A stretch of 64,000 bases of DNA from JAAFHI01 sp039793685 (GTDB lineage: Bacteria; Acidobacteriota; Blastocatellia; Chloracidobacteriales; Chloracidobacteriaceae): positions 62,001-126,000 of the forward strand of contig JBDRAL010000012.1 in assembly GCA_039793685.1 (NCBI GenBank), written 5' to 3'. Positions 42,054 through 49,623 of the stretch are shown piece by piece. The notes below the pieces were generated by a model that made no database searches, was not told the origin of the DNA, and was given only the letters and a program-made list of their open reading frames with translations. Made by a program: the position numbers and the translations under genes. Position 1 is the first letter of the stretch. Every line of letters starts with the position of its first letter.

Positions 42054-44177
42054 TCACTGGGGCGTTTGAGTGGTCTTCGGCTCGGGAACATCGAAATCGG
42101 CTGGGAACTGAATGTTGTACTTCTTGGCTACCTCATCGAGCCGGGCATCGAGTTTGTCATTCTTCAGGCGTTCGCGGATTTCGGCCTTCAGCGTATTGTC
42201 GAGGGGCGCGATCCGCCGATCGTTCAGCTTGATGATGTGGAAACCGAACTGTGTCTCAACCACATCGCTGGTTATTTCGCCGGGCTTGAGCGACTTTGCC
42301 GCGTCCTCGAAGGGCTTCACCATAATGCCCATCCGCAAGTACCCGAGATCGCCGCCCTGGGCCTTTGTGGAATCGTCCGAATTTTCAGCGGCCAGACCGG
42401 CGAAGTCACCACCCGCCTTGATCCTGGCGAGTATGTCTTCGGCCTTCTTCCTGGCTTCTTCCCTGGTCAGCGGCTTCGGCGTTTCGGTTGGCGTCTTTCC
42501 ATCAGGACCGGGCTGGGGCTCTTTCGGAATGGTCGAAATCAGGATGTGGCTGGTCCTCATTTCCTCGAATTCGAATTTGTGAAAATTGTAAAAAGCCCGA
42601 ATCTCCTGATCGGTAACATTCACCGATGACCGCAACTCCTCGACGATCAAGACGGCGACCTCGCTAATCTGGCAGAATTTCCATTCCAACTGGAAATCAC
42701 GACGGTTCTGAACACCGGCGGCTTCCGCCCGCTGTTTGGCAACGACCATTTCACCGAACTGCTGCTTGATGGCGTCAAGATCCGGCGCCTGTTTCAATTT
42801 CGGTTGTTGTTGCGTGATGAAATCATCGAAGGCAGTCGGGTTTTCCCTGAAGAACCCGGTGACGTCTTCTTTCCTCACCGGGTTCTTCTTTCCTTCGTCG
42901 CTCTTGTTCCAGAAATCGGCAATAAACTCCGTGTAGACCACGTCAAGCTGCCTGCGGATGTCGGGTCTCCGAAGCATTCCCCGCTGTTCGGCCTCGGCGT
43001 ACATCGCGAGGAGCCGAACGGTTTTCTTGCGGAATTCCTCACGCAGTTTCGGGTTCGACCTGAGTTGCGACAGTTGTTCGGGCGGGAGAAGGTCCGCAAC
43101 GACTTTCGAGACGTCTTCCCGAGTAAAGTTCCCCACAATCCCGGACGACGTATTGGCGGCGGCTTCCAGTTTTCGCAATTTCAGTTTGGCGGTTCCGGCG
43201 TTCACGCCATCCGGGAAAAGCTTCAGGAATTCCCGAAAATCTTCCGGATCGGTGCTTCCGCGCACCACTTCCCATGCTTCCTGCTCCGCCGCCGCCGGGT
43301 CGACCGGACGGACAGGCTTCGGATCAGGGGTGGCTATTGCTGGCTCAACAGGGGGCCGGAAAAAGAACGCTCCACGCAACTTGCTCGAAATCCACGGTTG
43401 CTGCTTGCGCCCGCTCTTGCGCTCCACCTCCGCTCCGGCAAGGTTGAAAACATCCTCGATCCGCAGTCCCCGCTCTCGCATTCGGGTCAAAAGTTCCTGC
43501 GTATAGAGGCCGTTGTCGCCGTCGCCATCGCTCGCCGTCTTGCCCGGATCGGTCGCGTAGGCAATCAGCGTCCCGCTCGGGGCTTTGATTTCAGCCAGTC
43601 CACCGGCGGTGTCGCGACTGAAACTCTGAGAAAACGGGTTGTTCCGGCAGGCATCCAGAATGACGATGTTGACGCGCGAACCGGCATCTTCCATCTGCCG
43701 CAGGACGTTTTCCGCGTCGATGCAGAAAATCTCCACGTCGGCCTCGGCCTCCACTTCGGTTTCCGCGCCGAGCGGTACGAGATAATTCTTCCCCTGTACC
43801 TGCACCCCGTGCCCGGCGTAGTAGAAAAGTCCGACTCCGCCCCTTTCCCTCAGCTTTTTCCCGAAATCCCGCATCGCGCGCTGAATCCGCACCTTGTCGG
43901 CGTCGATGACTTCCTGCACCTCGAAGCCAACTTCACGCAGCGCCGCCGCCATCGCCCGCGCATCGTTCGGCGGATTCTTCAGGCGTCCCTTCGCGTAGGC
44001 CCCGTTGCCGATGACGAGCGCGACGCGCTTTTCACTCACGGTCGCCTGGTCGCGACCAAGCCGACGTTGTTCGGTCTGCGTGGAGAGGCTGGCCCTGTTC
44101 GCCAACGAGGAAAACAGAAACGCCGCGCACAGAGCGACGCAAACGAAGAATGTCGGTCGAACAATCCCTGCCCGCAT
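42054..44177 (-). CDS. exported caspase-like peptidase fused to a SurA/parvulin-type PPIase
   Basis: 707 residues from ATG 44177, which has AAGGAA at proper spacing; ATG 44186 is too close to it. Signal peptide TFFVCVALCAAFLFSSLA. The C14 caspase fold spans about 45-290 with KRVALVIGNGAYAKGRLKNP, catalytic His123 in YYAGHGVQVQGKNYLVP and Cys177 in LDACRNNPF. A linker (about 300-370) leads to a SurA-like helical region and a parvulin PpiC domain (about 560-690): MRTSHILIST, FAGLAAENSDDSTKAQGGDL, GYLRMGIMVKPFEDA, TQFGFHIIKLNDRR. The full dyad suggests activity. A periplasmic protease-foldase fusion is inferred. Flanked by 203-bp direct repeats. Confidence 0.88.
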   Translation of the reverse strand: MRAGIVRPTFFVCVALCAAFLFSSLANRASLSTQTEQRRLGRDQATVSEKRVALVIGNGAYAKGRLKNPPNDARAMAAALREVGFEVQEVIDADKVRIQRAMRDFGKKLRERGGVGLFYYAGHGVQVQGKNYLVPLGAETEVEAEADVEIFCIDAENVLRQMEDAGSRVNIVILDACRNNPFSQSFSRDTAGGLAEIKAPSGTLIAYATDPGKTASDGDGDNGLYTQELLTRMRERGLRIEDVFNLAGAEVERKSGRKQQPWISSKLRGAFFFRPPVEPAIATPDPKPVRPVDPAAAEQEAWEVVRGSTDPEDFREFLKLFPDGVNAGTAKLKLRKLEAAANTSSGIVGNFTREDVSKVVADLLPPEQLSQLRSNPKLREEFRKKTVRLLAMYAEAEQRGMLRRPDIRRQLDVVYTEFIADFWNKSDEGKKNPVRKEDVTGFFRENPTAFDDFITQQQPKLKQAPDLDAIKQQFGEMVVAKQRAEAAGVQNRRDFQLEWKFCQISEVAVLIVEELRSSVNVTDQEIRAFYNFHKFEFEEMRTSHILISTIPKEPQPGPDGKTPTETPKPLTREEARKKAEDILARIKAGGDFAGLAAENSDDSTKAQGGDLGYLRMGIMVKPFEDAAKSLKPGEITSDVVETQFGFHIIKLNDRRIAPLDNTLKAEIRERLKNDKLDARLDEVAKKYNIQFPADFDVPEPKTTQTPQ

Positions 44178-44287
44178 CAGTTTCATTTCCTTGAAAAAAT
44201 TGCAGTTTGCCCGGAGTTTCACCTTTTTCAGCCGTACCGACAAGAAAAATGCTCGTCAACTGACAAGTGTGCGGGAGGGTTTTGGTT

Positions 44288-44359
44288 CATGCGGTCCGCA
44301 ACCACGACGCGGCGGCACGAAATCAGTACCGCAACGACCCGGCAACGCTTGCCGCGTGA
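44288..44359 (+). pseudogene. 3' remnant of a paralogue of the 45348-46013 gene
   Basis: The plus frame reads AVRNHDAAARNQYRNDPATL, then AA and TGA. It matches the near-terminal DAVVRNRYRNDPTTLAA of the intact protein at 45348. The TGA falls where the intact gene continues with WANATHV. No start or 5' part is present, since upstream is the promoter side of the caspase gene. It is directly followed by 203-bp repeat copy 2, as the intact gene is followed by a similar GCGC/terminator element. Confidence 0.7.
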
Positions 44360-44360
44360 T

Positions 44361-44563
44361 GGAGCGCGCGCTTCCAGCACGCAAGTTTCCAACAACCACA
44401 TAACCGCCGCGAACATGACCGTTCGCGGCGGTTTTCTTTTGGACTTCTTCTCCGAAATTCCGCCTTGCCTTCAAAAAATGAACGGTAGGAAAAATTTCCT
44501 CTTGTAAATTTTTCAGTGTCGGCGTGGCTTTCGGACGCGCTTCGTCAAGCGCCGATTTTCGAC
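44361..44563 (+). repeat. 203-bp direct repeat, copy 2, upstream of the caspase gene
   Basis: It differs from copy 1 (41678-41880) at two positions only (AGCACGC for AGCGCGC and GCCTTGCC for GCCTCGCC). It begins 2 nt after the stop of the gene remnant and holds the second terminator hairpin (44402-44440). Near-identity implies recent duplication or gene conversion. Confidence 0.95.
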
Positions 44564-44575
44564 GACACAGGAAAA

Positions 44576-44815
44576 ATGGACAATTGACAATGCACAATGG
44601 ACAGTGAGCCGGAATTTCATTGCCAATTGCCAATTGTCTACTGTCAATTCTCCATTCACTTGTGTGTACCCCGTCTTCGACGCTTTGAAATTGCCTCAAA
44701 CGCCACCCCACCCTCACGGGTGGGGCTATTCGGCGCATCCGCGCCTGTTTGGAGCAATTTCAAACCTCCCGTCATTACCGTTTTAATTTTTCAAAAACCA
44801 TTTGCGGGGTACTCT
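44576..44815 (+). repeat. 240-bp inverted-repeat element, left copy (includes TGGACAATTGACA heptamer pair)
   Basis: The order is a TGGACAA/TTGACAA heptamer inverted pair (44576-44656), TTCACTTGTGTGT, GTCTTCGACGCT, a CCACCCTCACGGGTGG hairpin, CGCATCCGCGCCTGT, TTTTTCAAAAACCATTTG and GGGGTACTC. The same blocks occur in the same order on the other strand at 48005-48239. The pair brackets 44.8-48.0 kb. No coding function is supported for ORFs across it. Confidence 0.85.
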
Positions 44816-44877
44816 GAACAGTTACGATTTTCGATTGAGGGAATACGTCCGCTTCAGTGGAACTTGCTCCCTCATGC

Positions 44878-45160
44878 GCGGAAGCTCGAAGCGCAAACGC
44901 GGAAGTTCCCTATGCCTGAGCGGAAGTTGTTCATGGAGGCGCGGAAGCTCCCTGTGCATGAGCGGAAGTTTTTCATACACCTGCGGAAGATGTCCGTGCC
45001 TGCGCGGAAGTTATTCATGCGGGTGCGGAAGGCGTTCATGCAGACGCGGAAGTTCCCCATGCAGGCGCGGAAGGTGTCCATGCATGAGCGGAAGATGCGT
45101 TTGCGCCTGCGGAAGTTTTGAATGCGGACGCGGAAGTTCGGTTGTCACGCGGAAAAGTTC
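44878..45160 (+). repeat. 21-bp minisatellite, about 13.5 degenerate units
   Basis: Each unit is GCGGAAG followed by 14 variable bases, often with TTCATGC. The period is strictly 21 nt, itself three heptamers. Because 21 is a multiple of 3 the array is open on both strands: plus as heptads like RKLFMEA, minus as heptads like FRACMGN. Neither reading has a good start or conserved context, so I call it a repeat. No spacers unique enough for CRISPR. The 45161-45347 stretch holds no supported feature besides the leader of the next gene. Confidence 0.88.
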
Positions 45161-45347
45161 AGGCCGACGGGGCTTCCAACAATTTGTCGCTGTGGATGAC
45201 CACAGTCCACCACTGTTGCCCTTACCATTCACGATGTTTTGAAACGGCGTATTCTTGCCCCCGTCACGAACCGGTGGAAACGCTCCCCGCGCAAGGACGA
45301 CATCGAGACAACAACCAATTTCACCTGAACCATTCAAAAGGATTTTT

Positions 45348-46013
45348 ATGACGAACCGCGAACGCAAACAGTACGAAGCCATGTTGAAGATCAAGGAATT
45401 CGGGCAGGCGCGCGCCGCCGACTTCCCCGCCGATTCCTTCGGCCATGAAACCTTTTCCAATCTGAACCGGATTATCGAAACCCTCGCGCGGTACGCCGTG
45501 GATGAAGACACGCATCGCACCGACCGGCGGCAGCGTCAGACGGCGAAATCCGTCCAGCGCGAAGCCCTGCGGGACGACCTCCGGGCAATGCAGCGCGCCG
45601 CCCGCGCGATGGCTCGTCGGCAGCCCGGCATCGAGGAAAAGTTCCGCGTCCCGGCGCGGCAATCGGATCGTGAATTCATCACCACGGCGCGGCGATTCGC
45701 CGCCGACGCCGAACCGCTGGCGGTGGAATTCATCAAGTACGAACTGCCGACCGACTTTCTCGACGACCTCCGGGCCGACATCGCCGCCCTCGAACAGACG
45801 CTCGGAGAAAAAACCGTCTCGGCGTCCTCGGCGGTGACGGTCGGCGCGGCGATTGACGAAAACATCGCCGCCGGAATCGAGGCCATCCGCGATCTCGACG
45901 CGGTGGTCCGTAACCGCTACCGCAACGACCCGACTACGCTTGCCGCGTGGGCCAACGCCACGCATGTGGCGCGTCCGCCGCGCGTCGCGAAGACGAAGGA
46001 AGCCGCCGCCTGA
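45348..46013 (+). CDS. hypothetical helical protein, 221 residues, multicopy-type
   Basis: AAAAGGA precedes ATG 45348. MTNRERKQYEAMLKIKEFGQ is followed by charged helices (DRRQRQTAKSVQREALRDDL, AARAMARRQPGIEEKFRVPA), a middle FLDDLRADIAALEQTLGEKT and a Lys/Ala tail. It is soluble, with no signal. I do not recognise a named domain; long amphipathic helices suggest a coiled-coil or structural protein. A 3' fragment of a paralogue lies at 44288, so the family has been duplicated here. It is followed by a palindromic terminator between convergent genes. Confidence 0.75.
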   Translation: MTNRERKQYEAMLKIKEFGQARAADFPADSFGHETFSNLNRIIETLARYAVDEDTHRTDRRQRQTAKSVQREALRDDLRAMQRAARAMARRQPGIEEKFRVPARQSDREFITTARRFAADAEPLAVEFIKYELPTDFLDDLRADIAALEQTLGEKTVSASSAVTVGAAIDENIAAGIEAIRDLDAVVRNRYRNDPTTLAAWANATHVARPPRVAKTKEAAA

Positions 46014-46125
46014 GGGAGCGCGCGCATCCTGCGCGAAAAGCTACAAACCGAAAAAACCGCCGGGGATTCACGTTCCCGGCGGTTTTTTGTTTGAACGCCT
46101 GCGCGCTGGAAGCGCGCGCTCCCTC
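46012..46125. terminator. bidirectional terminator nested in a GCGC inverted repeat
   Basis: The perfect hairpin AAAAAACCGCCGGG (46051-46064) / CCCGGCGGTTTTTT (46075-46088) serves both convergent genes. Outside it GAGGGAGCGCGCGC (46012-46025) is mirrored exactly by GCGCGCGCTCCCTC (46112-46125). The outer arms are the dispersed GCGC element in opposite orientations; the left arm begins in the stop codon of the 45348 gene, and the right one ends 2 nt before the SRAP stop. Confidence 0.88.
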
Positions 46126-46126
46126 G

Positions 46127-46816
46127 TCAAAAAAGGGCGACTTGACGGATGGGCGGCTCAACTTCGGTGATGAGTTCCGGGTCGTCGCGCTTGACGGCGT
46201 TGACCGCTTTCGACACCGGATAGACCCGCATTCCCGTTGCCGGGTAGGGGTTCAGCAGCTTCATCAGATCCTCCGTTTTTCCGCGTTCCAGCCAGCGCCG
46301 TTCGTTCTCCCGTTCGAGAATCACCGCCATCCGGTGGTGCAGCGGCGCGAGCAGTTCGTTTGCCTCGGTGGTGATGACCGTACAGGACCGCACCACCTCG
46401 CCCTCCGGCGAAACCCATTCATCCCACAACCCAGCCAGCGCGAAGGGAGCGCCGTCGGTCAGCGTCGCGCGGTACGGCACGGTCCCCTCCGGATTGCGCT
46501 TCCATTCGTAGAACCCGTCGCACAGCACGATGCACCGGCGATTTCGCACCAGATTCCGGAATGACGGCTTTTCGAGCAGCGTCTCCACGCGGGCATTGAT
46601 GAGCGGCTGCCCGGCGCTCGGCCCGGTTTTACTCCACGACGGAACGAGTCCCCACCGGGCGTACGAGAGCGTTCGCGGGGTTTCGTCGTACACCACGGCC
46701 ACGCTCTGCGTCGGCGCGATGTTGTAGCGGGGCGCAATGTCAACTTCCGCCGAATCGAGATCGAAGCGCTCCAGTGCGGCCTCGGTGGACAGTACCAATG
46801 TGTATCTTCCGCACAT
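46127..46816 (-). CDS. yedK: SRAP (SOS response-associated peptidase) / HMCES-YedK family protein
   Basis: A 229-residue protein that caps abasic sites in single-stranded DNA through a thiazolidine link to its N-terminal Cys2. Visible family features are MCGRYTLV at the start, RYNIAPTQSVAVV, RWGLVPSW, NARVETLLEKPSFRNLV (Asn), CDGFYEWKR (Glu), TTEANELLAPLHHRMAVIL (His) and a conserved C-terminal PVSKAVNAVKRDDPEL. Length is normal. It is convergent with the hypothetical gene and divergent from the LysR gene across a heptamer repeat. Confidence 0.93.
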   Translation of the reverse strand: MCGRYTLVLSTEAALERFDLDSAEVDIAPRYNIAPTQSVAVVYDETPRTLSYARWGLVPSWSKTGPSAGQPLINARVETLLEKPSFRNLVRNRRCIVLCDGFYEWKRNPEGTVPYRATLTDGAPFALAGLWDEWVSPEGEVVRSCTVITTEANELLAPLHHRMAVILERENERRWLERGKTEDLMKLLNPYPATGMRVYPVSKAVNAVKRDDPELITEVEPPIRQVALF

Positions 46817-46908
46817 AACGTCGAAACTCCTTCTTATTCGGGATGCAATTCAGTTATAGTAGCCACGGGTTTCATAAAGAAAAGTGATAAAACCAGGAAA
46901 AAGTCCGA

Positions 46909-47053
46909 GAGTCTGGAGTCGTGAGTCTGGAGTCAAAACAGACATTTGATTTGTAACGCGATTCCCCAAAAGCCGGAAGGAAACGCGACGGCCCGAAACA
47001 AGCCGCTCCATCTTCCTTCCTGACTCCGGACTCTCGACTCCAGACTCCAAGAC
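46909..47053. repeat. heptamer inverted repeat, GTCTGGA family, copy 4
   Basis: The left arm GAGAGTCTGGAGTCGTGAGT (46909-46934) and right arm GACTCCGGACTCTCGACTCC (47021-47053) are imperfect complements. It lies in the divergent promoter region between the SRAP and LysR genes, unlike most copies, which sit at gene ends. The right arm ends about 23 nt before the LysR start. Confidence 0.82.
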
Positions 47054-47075
47054 TTTATTTCGGAGGCATTCCCCG

Positions 47076-47972
47076 GTGGACCTCAGTCAACTGGAAGTTT
47101 TCATGGCCGTGGCGGAGGAGAAAAGCTTTTCTCGCGCCGGTACGCGGCTCAATCGCACGCAGGCGGCCATCAGTCAGGCCGTGAAGAAGCTCGAAGAGGA
47201 CATCGGCGAGACGCTGTTCGACCGTTCGGTGAAGGAAGGCAAGCTGACCGACGCCGGACATGTACTGTTCAATTACGCGGTGCAGATGCTCAACACGCGG
47301 TCGGAGGCGCAGCTCGCGCTCAAGGAACTGCGCAGTCTTTCGACCGGGAAGCTCGTCATCGGCGCGAACGAACACACCGTCATCTACCTTTTGCCGCTGC
47401 TGCTCGAATTCATGCGCCGTTTCCCTCAGTTGAAGACCGAGGTCAAACGCTGCCGGGCGAGCGAGATTCCGACGGAAATCATGCGGCACTCCATCGAACT
47501 CGGCCTGCTGACATTCCAGCCGCAGCAACTGGAGCTTCAGGCGACGCCGGTTTCGACGGATTCGGTCGTCCTCGTGGTCGCGCCGCACCACCCCCTCGCG
47601 AAACATCAGGCGATTTCGATTCGCGACCTCGGCCTTGAAACATTCGTCGCCCACAACGTCGTCTCGCCGTACCGTCAGAAGGTCGTCGAGACGTTTCAAC
47701 GTTACCGGACACCGCTCAACATCGTCATCGAACTTCCTTCCATCGAAGCCATCAAACGGATGATCGAAAGCGGGACCTGCATCGGGATTCTTCCCAAGCT
47801 GTGCGTCGAGAACGAAGTCCAGCGCGGACAGTTGATCGCCGTGGCGATGAAGGAAATGAAACTGGAACGGCGGGTGCGGATCGTCCACCGCCGCGACGCC
47901 GCGCTTTCGCATGCGGCTCAGGCGTTTTTGAAGATTGCCCGCGCGGGACAATCGCCGGGAAGCGGGCAGTAG
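47076..47972 (+). CDS. LysR-family transcriptional regulator
   Basis: A 298-residue protein with a GTG start preceded by CGGAGG. The N-terminal winged HTH reads LEVFMAVAEEKSFSRAGTRL, NRTQAAISQAVKKLEEDIGE and TLFDRSVKEGKLTDAG. The effector-binding domain (90-290) has LSTGKLVIGANEHTVIYLLP, ELGLLTFQPQQLELQATPVS, VVLVVAPHHPLAKHQAISIR and IEAIKRMIESGTCIGILPKL. It is of normal length. The target is unknown; the divergent neighbour encodes an SRAP protein. Its TAG stop opens into repeat-like sequence before the 48005 element. Confidence 0.92.
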   Translation: MDLSQLEVFMAVAEEKSFSRAGTRLNRTQAAISQAVKKLEEDIGETLFDRSVKEGKLTDAGHVLFNYAVQMLNTRSEAQLALKELRSLSTGKLVIGANEHTVIYLLPLLLEFMRRFPQLKTEVKRCRASEIPTEIMRHSIELGLLTFQPQQLELQATPVSTDSVVLVVAPHHPLAKHQAISIRDLGLETFVAHNVVSPYRQKVVETFQRYRTPLNIVIELPSIEAIKRMIESGTCIGILPKLCVENEVQRGQLIAVAMKEMKLERRVRIVHRRDAALSHAAQAFLKIARAGQSPGSGQ

Positions 47973-48004
47973 AGAGCAATGAGCAGTAAAAGCAGTTTTC
48001 GGTT

Positions 48005-48239
48005 GAGTACCCCCTCCCTGCCCTCCAAATGGTTTTTGAAAAAATTGTTTCGGTAATAACGACGGGTTGCCTCGGACAGGCGCGGATGCGCCGTCAGGCA
48101 ATAGCCCCACCCGTGAGGGTGGGGTGGCGTCATGGCAGGATTCAGAGCGTCGAAGACGCGACACACAAGTGAATGGACAATTGACAATTGGCGATGAAAC
48201 TCCGGCTCACGGTCCATTGTGCATTGTCAATTGTCCATT
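48005..48239 (-). repeat. 240-bp inverted-repeat element, right copy
   Basis: Reverse-complement counterpart of 44576-44815, with GAGTACCCC, CAAATGGTTTTTGAAAAA, ACAGGCGCGGATGCG, CCACCCGTGAGGGTGG, AGCGTCGAAGACG, ACACACAAGTGAA and a TGGACAATTGACA heptamer pair (48173-48239) in order. A few short indels separate the copies. It sits at the 3' end of the exopolysaccharide operon, 10 nt from its last stop codon. Confidence 0.85.
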
Positions 48240-48248
48240 TCGGTAAGG

Positions 48249-49613
48249 TCAGGAAACCACCCGGGCGAACCTCGCCCGGCGTACGGGTTGAAGAACCGTC
48301 GAGGCGTCGTCCCGGCCGTAATAGAGATACCCATCCGTCCAGCCGCAGATGAAGAACAGCACCGGTATCGCCTGTTCCCCCAGATAAACCGTGGCGATGG
48401 AGACGGCCACCACCAGATACACCCCGATCAGCGTGTAGCCGAAACTCGGACTGCCGCCGGGCGGGCGCGCAAGTTCGTGGCGAAACAGCCGAACGATGTA
48501 CCAGAAGAACAGCAGTACCAGAAATCCGAGCGCCAGCACGCCATGCTGAAGCGACAGCAGCAGGTAGTAATTGTCAATCGAGGGCATGCTCTCGATTTTC
48601 GGCCAGGTGTTGCGCCCCCAGCCCCACGTCGCGTGTTCCATCGCGATGTCAACGTAGCGGTCGAGCAGTTCCTTGCGATAGGCCGCGGTTTCCTGCGATT
48701 CCGACTGTGCGTTGGCGCGACCGACCGAGGCGTATGCCCACATCGCGGAAACCGCCGGAACGCCCACCACAATCAACGTCGCGAGCGCGATGCCGAGGGC
48801 GCGTTTGGGCCGTTTCGAACGCCCGATGAGCGTGGCCGCGAGGCCGACGCCCGCGCCCATCCACGGTCCGCGACACATCGTCATCACGCTTCCCGCCAGA
48901 ATTCCAAAGGTGATGGCGCGGGCTTTGGATACGGGCAGTTTCGGCGCCTTTGAAAAGTTCGGCTCCCAGCGGTTCGTCCAGTCGAGCCACAACTGGAGCA
49001 GAAATCCGACCGCGATGACGATGCCCGCGAGAATGGCATGACCGTACGGCCCGGCAATCCGCGCGAAACCATAGCGAAACGTCGTCACCCATCCCTGCCC
49101 CTGTCCGGGAAAGAACGGTCCGAGAAAACGCATGAAGGGCGTCGCGCCCATCTTGAACTCGTACACCGAGATGACCGACACCACGAAAATCATGAACGCG
49201 AACCGCCGCGCGAAGGCCACGCGCAGGCCGTTGGGTTCGATGAGCAGTTTCGCCGCGACGTAGGGACAGACGACCCACGTCAGCATGTCGAACATCAGGT
49301 TTTGCGCTTCGCTGTATCCCGCGTTGAGATATTCCGAATAGCCGACGCAGATGGCGAAACCGAACACGCAGACATCGCCGAAGGAAAGACGCCACGCGGG
49401 ACGGCGGGCGTCCTTGAACAGCAGCACCGCGACCACCGGCAGAATCGCCGCCTGACTGAAAGTCGGATCGGGAATGCCCGGCGCGATCCAGCGGTAGTAC
49501 TCCGGGAAAAACAGCATCGTCGGCAGATACACGTCGAGCAGCGCCCGCGCCGTCGAGCGGTTGAGCGCCACCCACGCGGCCAGCAGTCCCGGAATCAGCG
49601 CGAGGATCGCCAT
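48249..49613 (-). CDS. O-antigen ligase/polymerase-like membrane protein (Wzy/WaaL type)
   Basis: A 454-residue polytopic protein with about 11 hydrophobic segments, opening MAILALIPGLLAAWVALN. A large central periplasmic loop (about 305-350) has YRKELLDRYVDIAMEHATWG WG, broken by the typical G-x-G-x-N region (WGWGRNTWP) of Wzy_C proteins. It would polymerise or ligate lipid-linked repeat units at the periplasmic face. It is the last gene of the operon, 10 nt after the flippase stop. Confidence 0.85.
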   Translation of the reverse strand: MAILALIPGLLAAWVALNRSTARALLDVYLPTMLFFPEYYRWIAPGIPDPTFSQAAILPVVAVLLFKDARRPAWRLSFGDVCVFGFAICVGYSEYLNAGYSEAQNLMFDMLTWVVCPYVAAKLLIEPNGLRVAFARRFAFMIFVVSVISVYEFKMGATPFMRFLGPFFPGQGQGWVTTFRYGFARIAGPYGHAILAGIVIAVGFLLQLWLDWTNRWEPNFSKAPKLPVSKARAITFGILAGSVMTMCRGPWMGAGVGLAATLIGRSKRPKRALGIALATLIVVGVPAVSAMWAYASVGRANAQSESQETAAYRKELLDRYVDIAMEHATWGWGRNTWPKIESMPSIDNYYLLLSLQHGVLALGFLVLLFFWYIVRLFRHELARPPGGSPSFGYTLIGVYLVVAVSIATVYLGEQAIPVLFFICGWTDGYLYYGRDDASTVLQPVRRARFARVVS

Positions 49614-49623
49614 CGAATCACCT

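Noticed and set aside
44597..45121. A 174-codon plus-strand ORF across the minisatellite
   Set aside because: It begins in heptamer/inverted-repeat DNA, and its openness comes from the 21-nt period; the minus strand is open for the same reason.
44878..45160. Possible CRISPR array
   Set aside because: The period is 21 nt with only 7-8 conserved bases per unit and no unique spacers; no cas genes are nearby.
41678..48239. A transposon or integron as the source of the repeats
   Set aside because: No transposase, integrase or attC-like site is found in any frame; only the repeats themselves support mobility.
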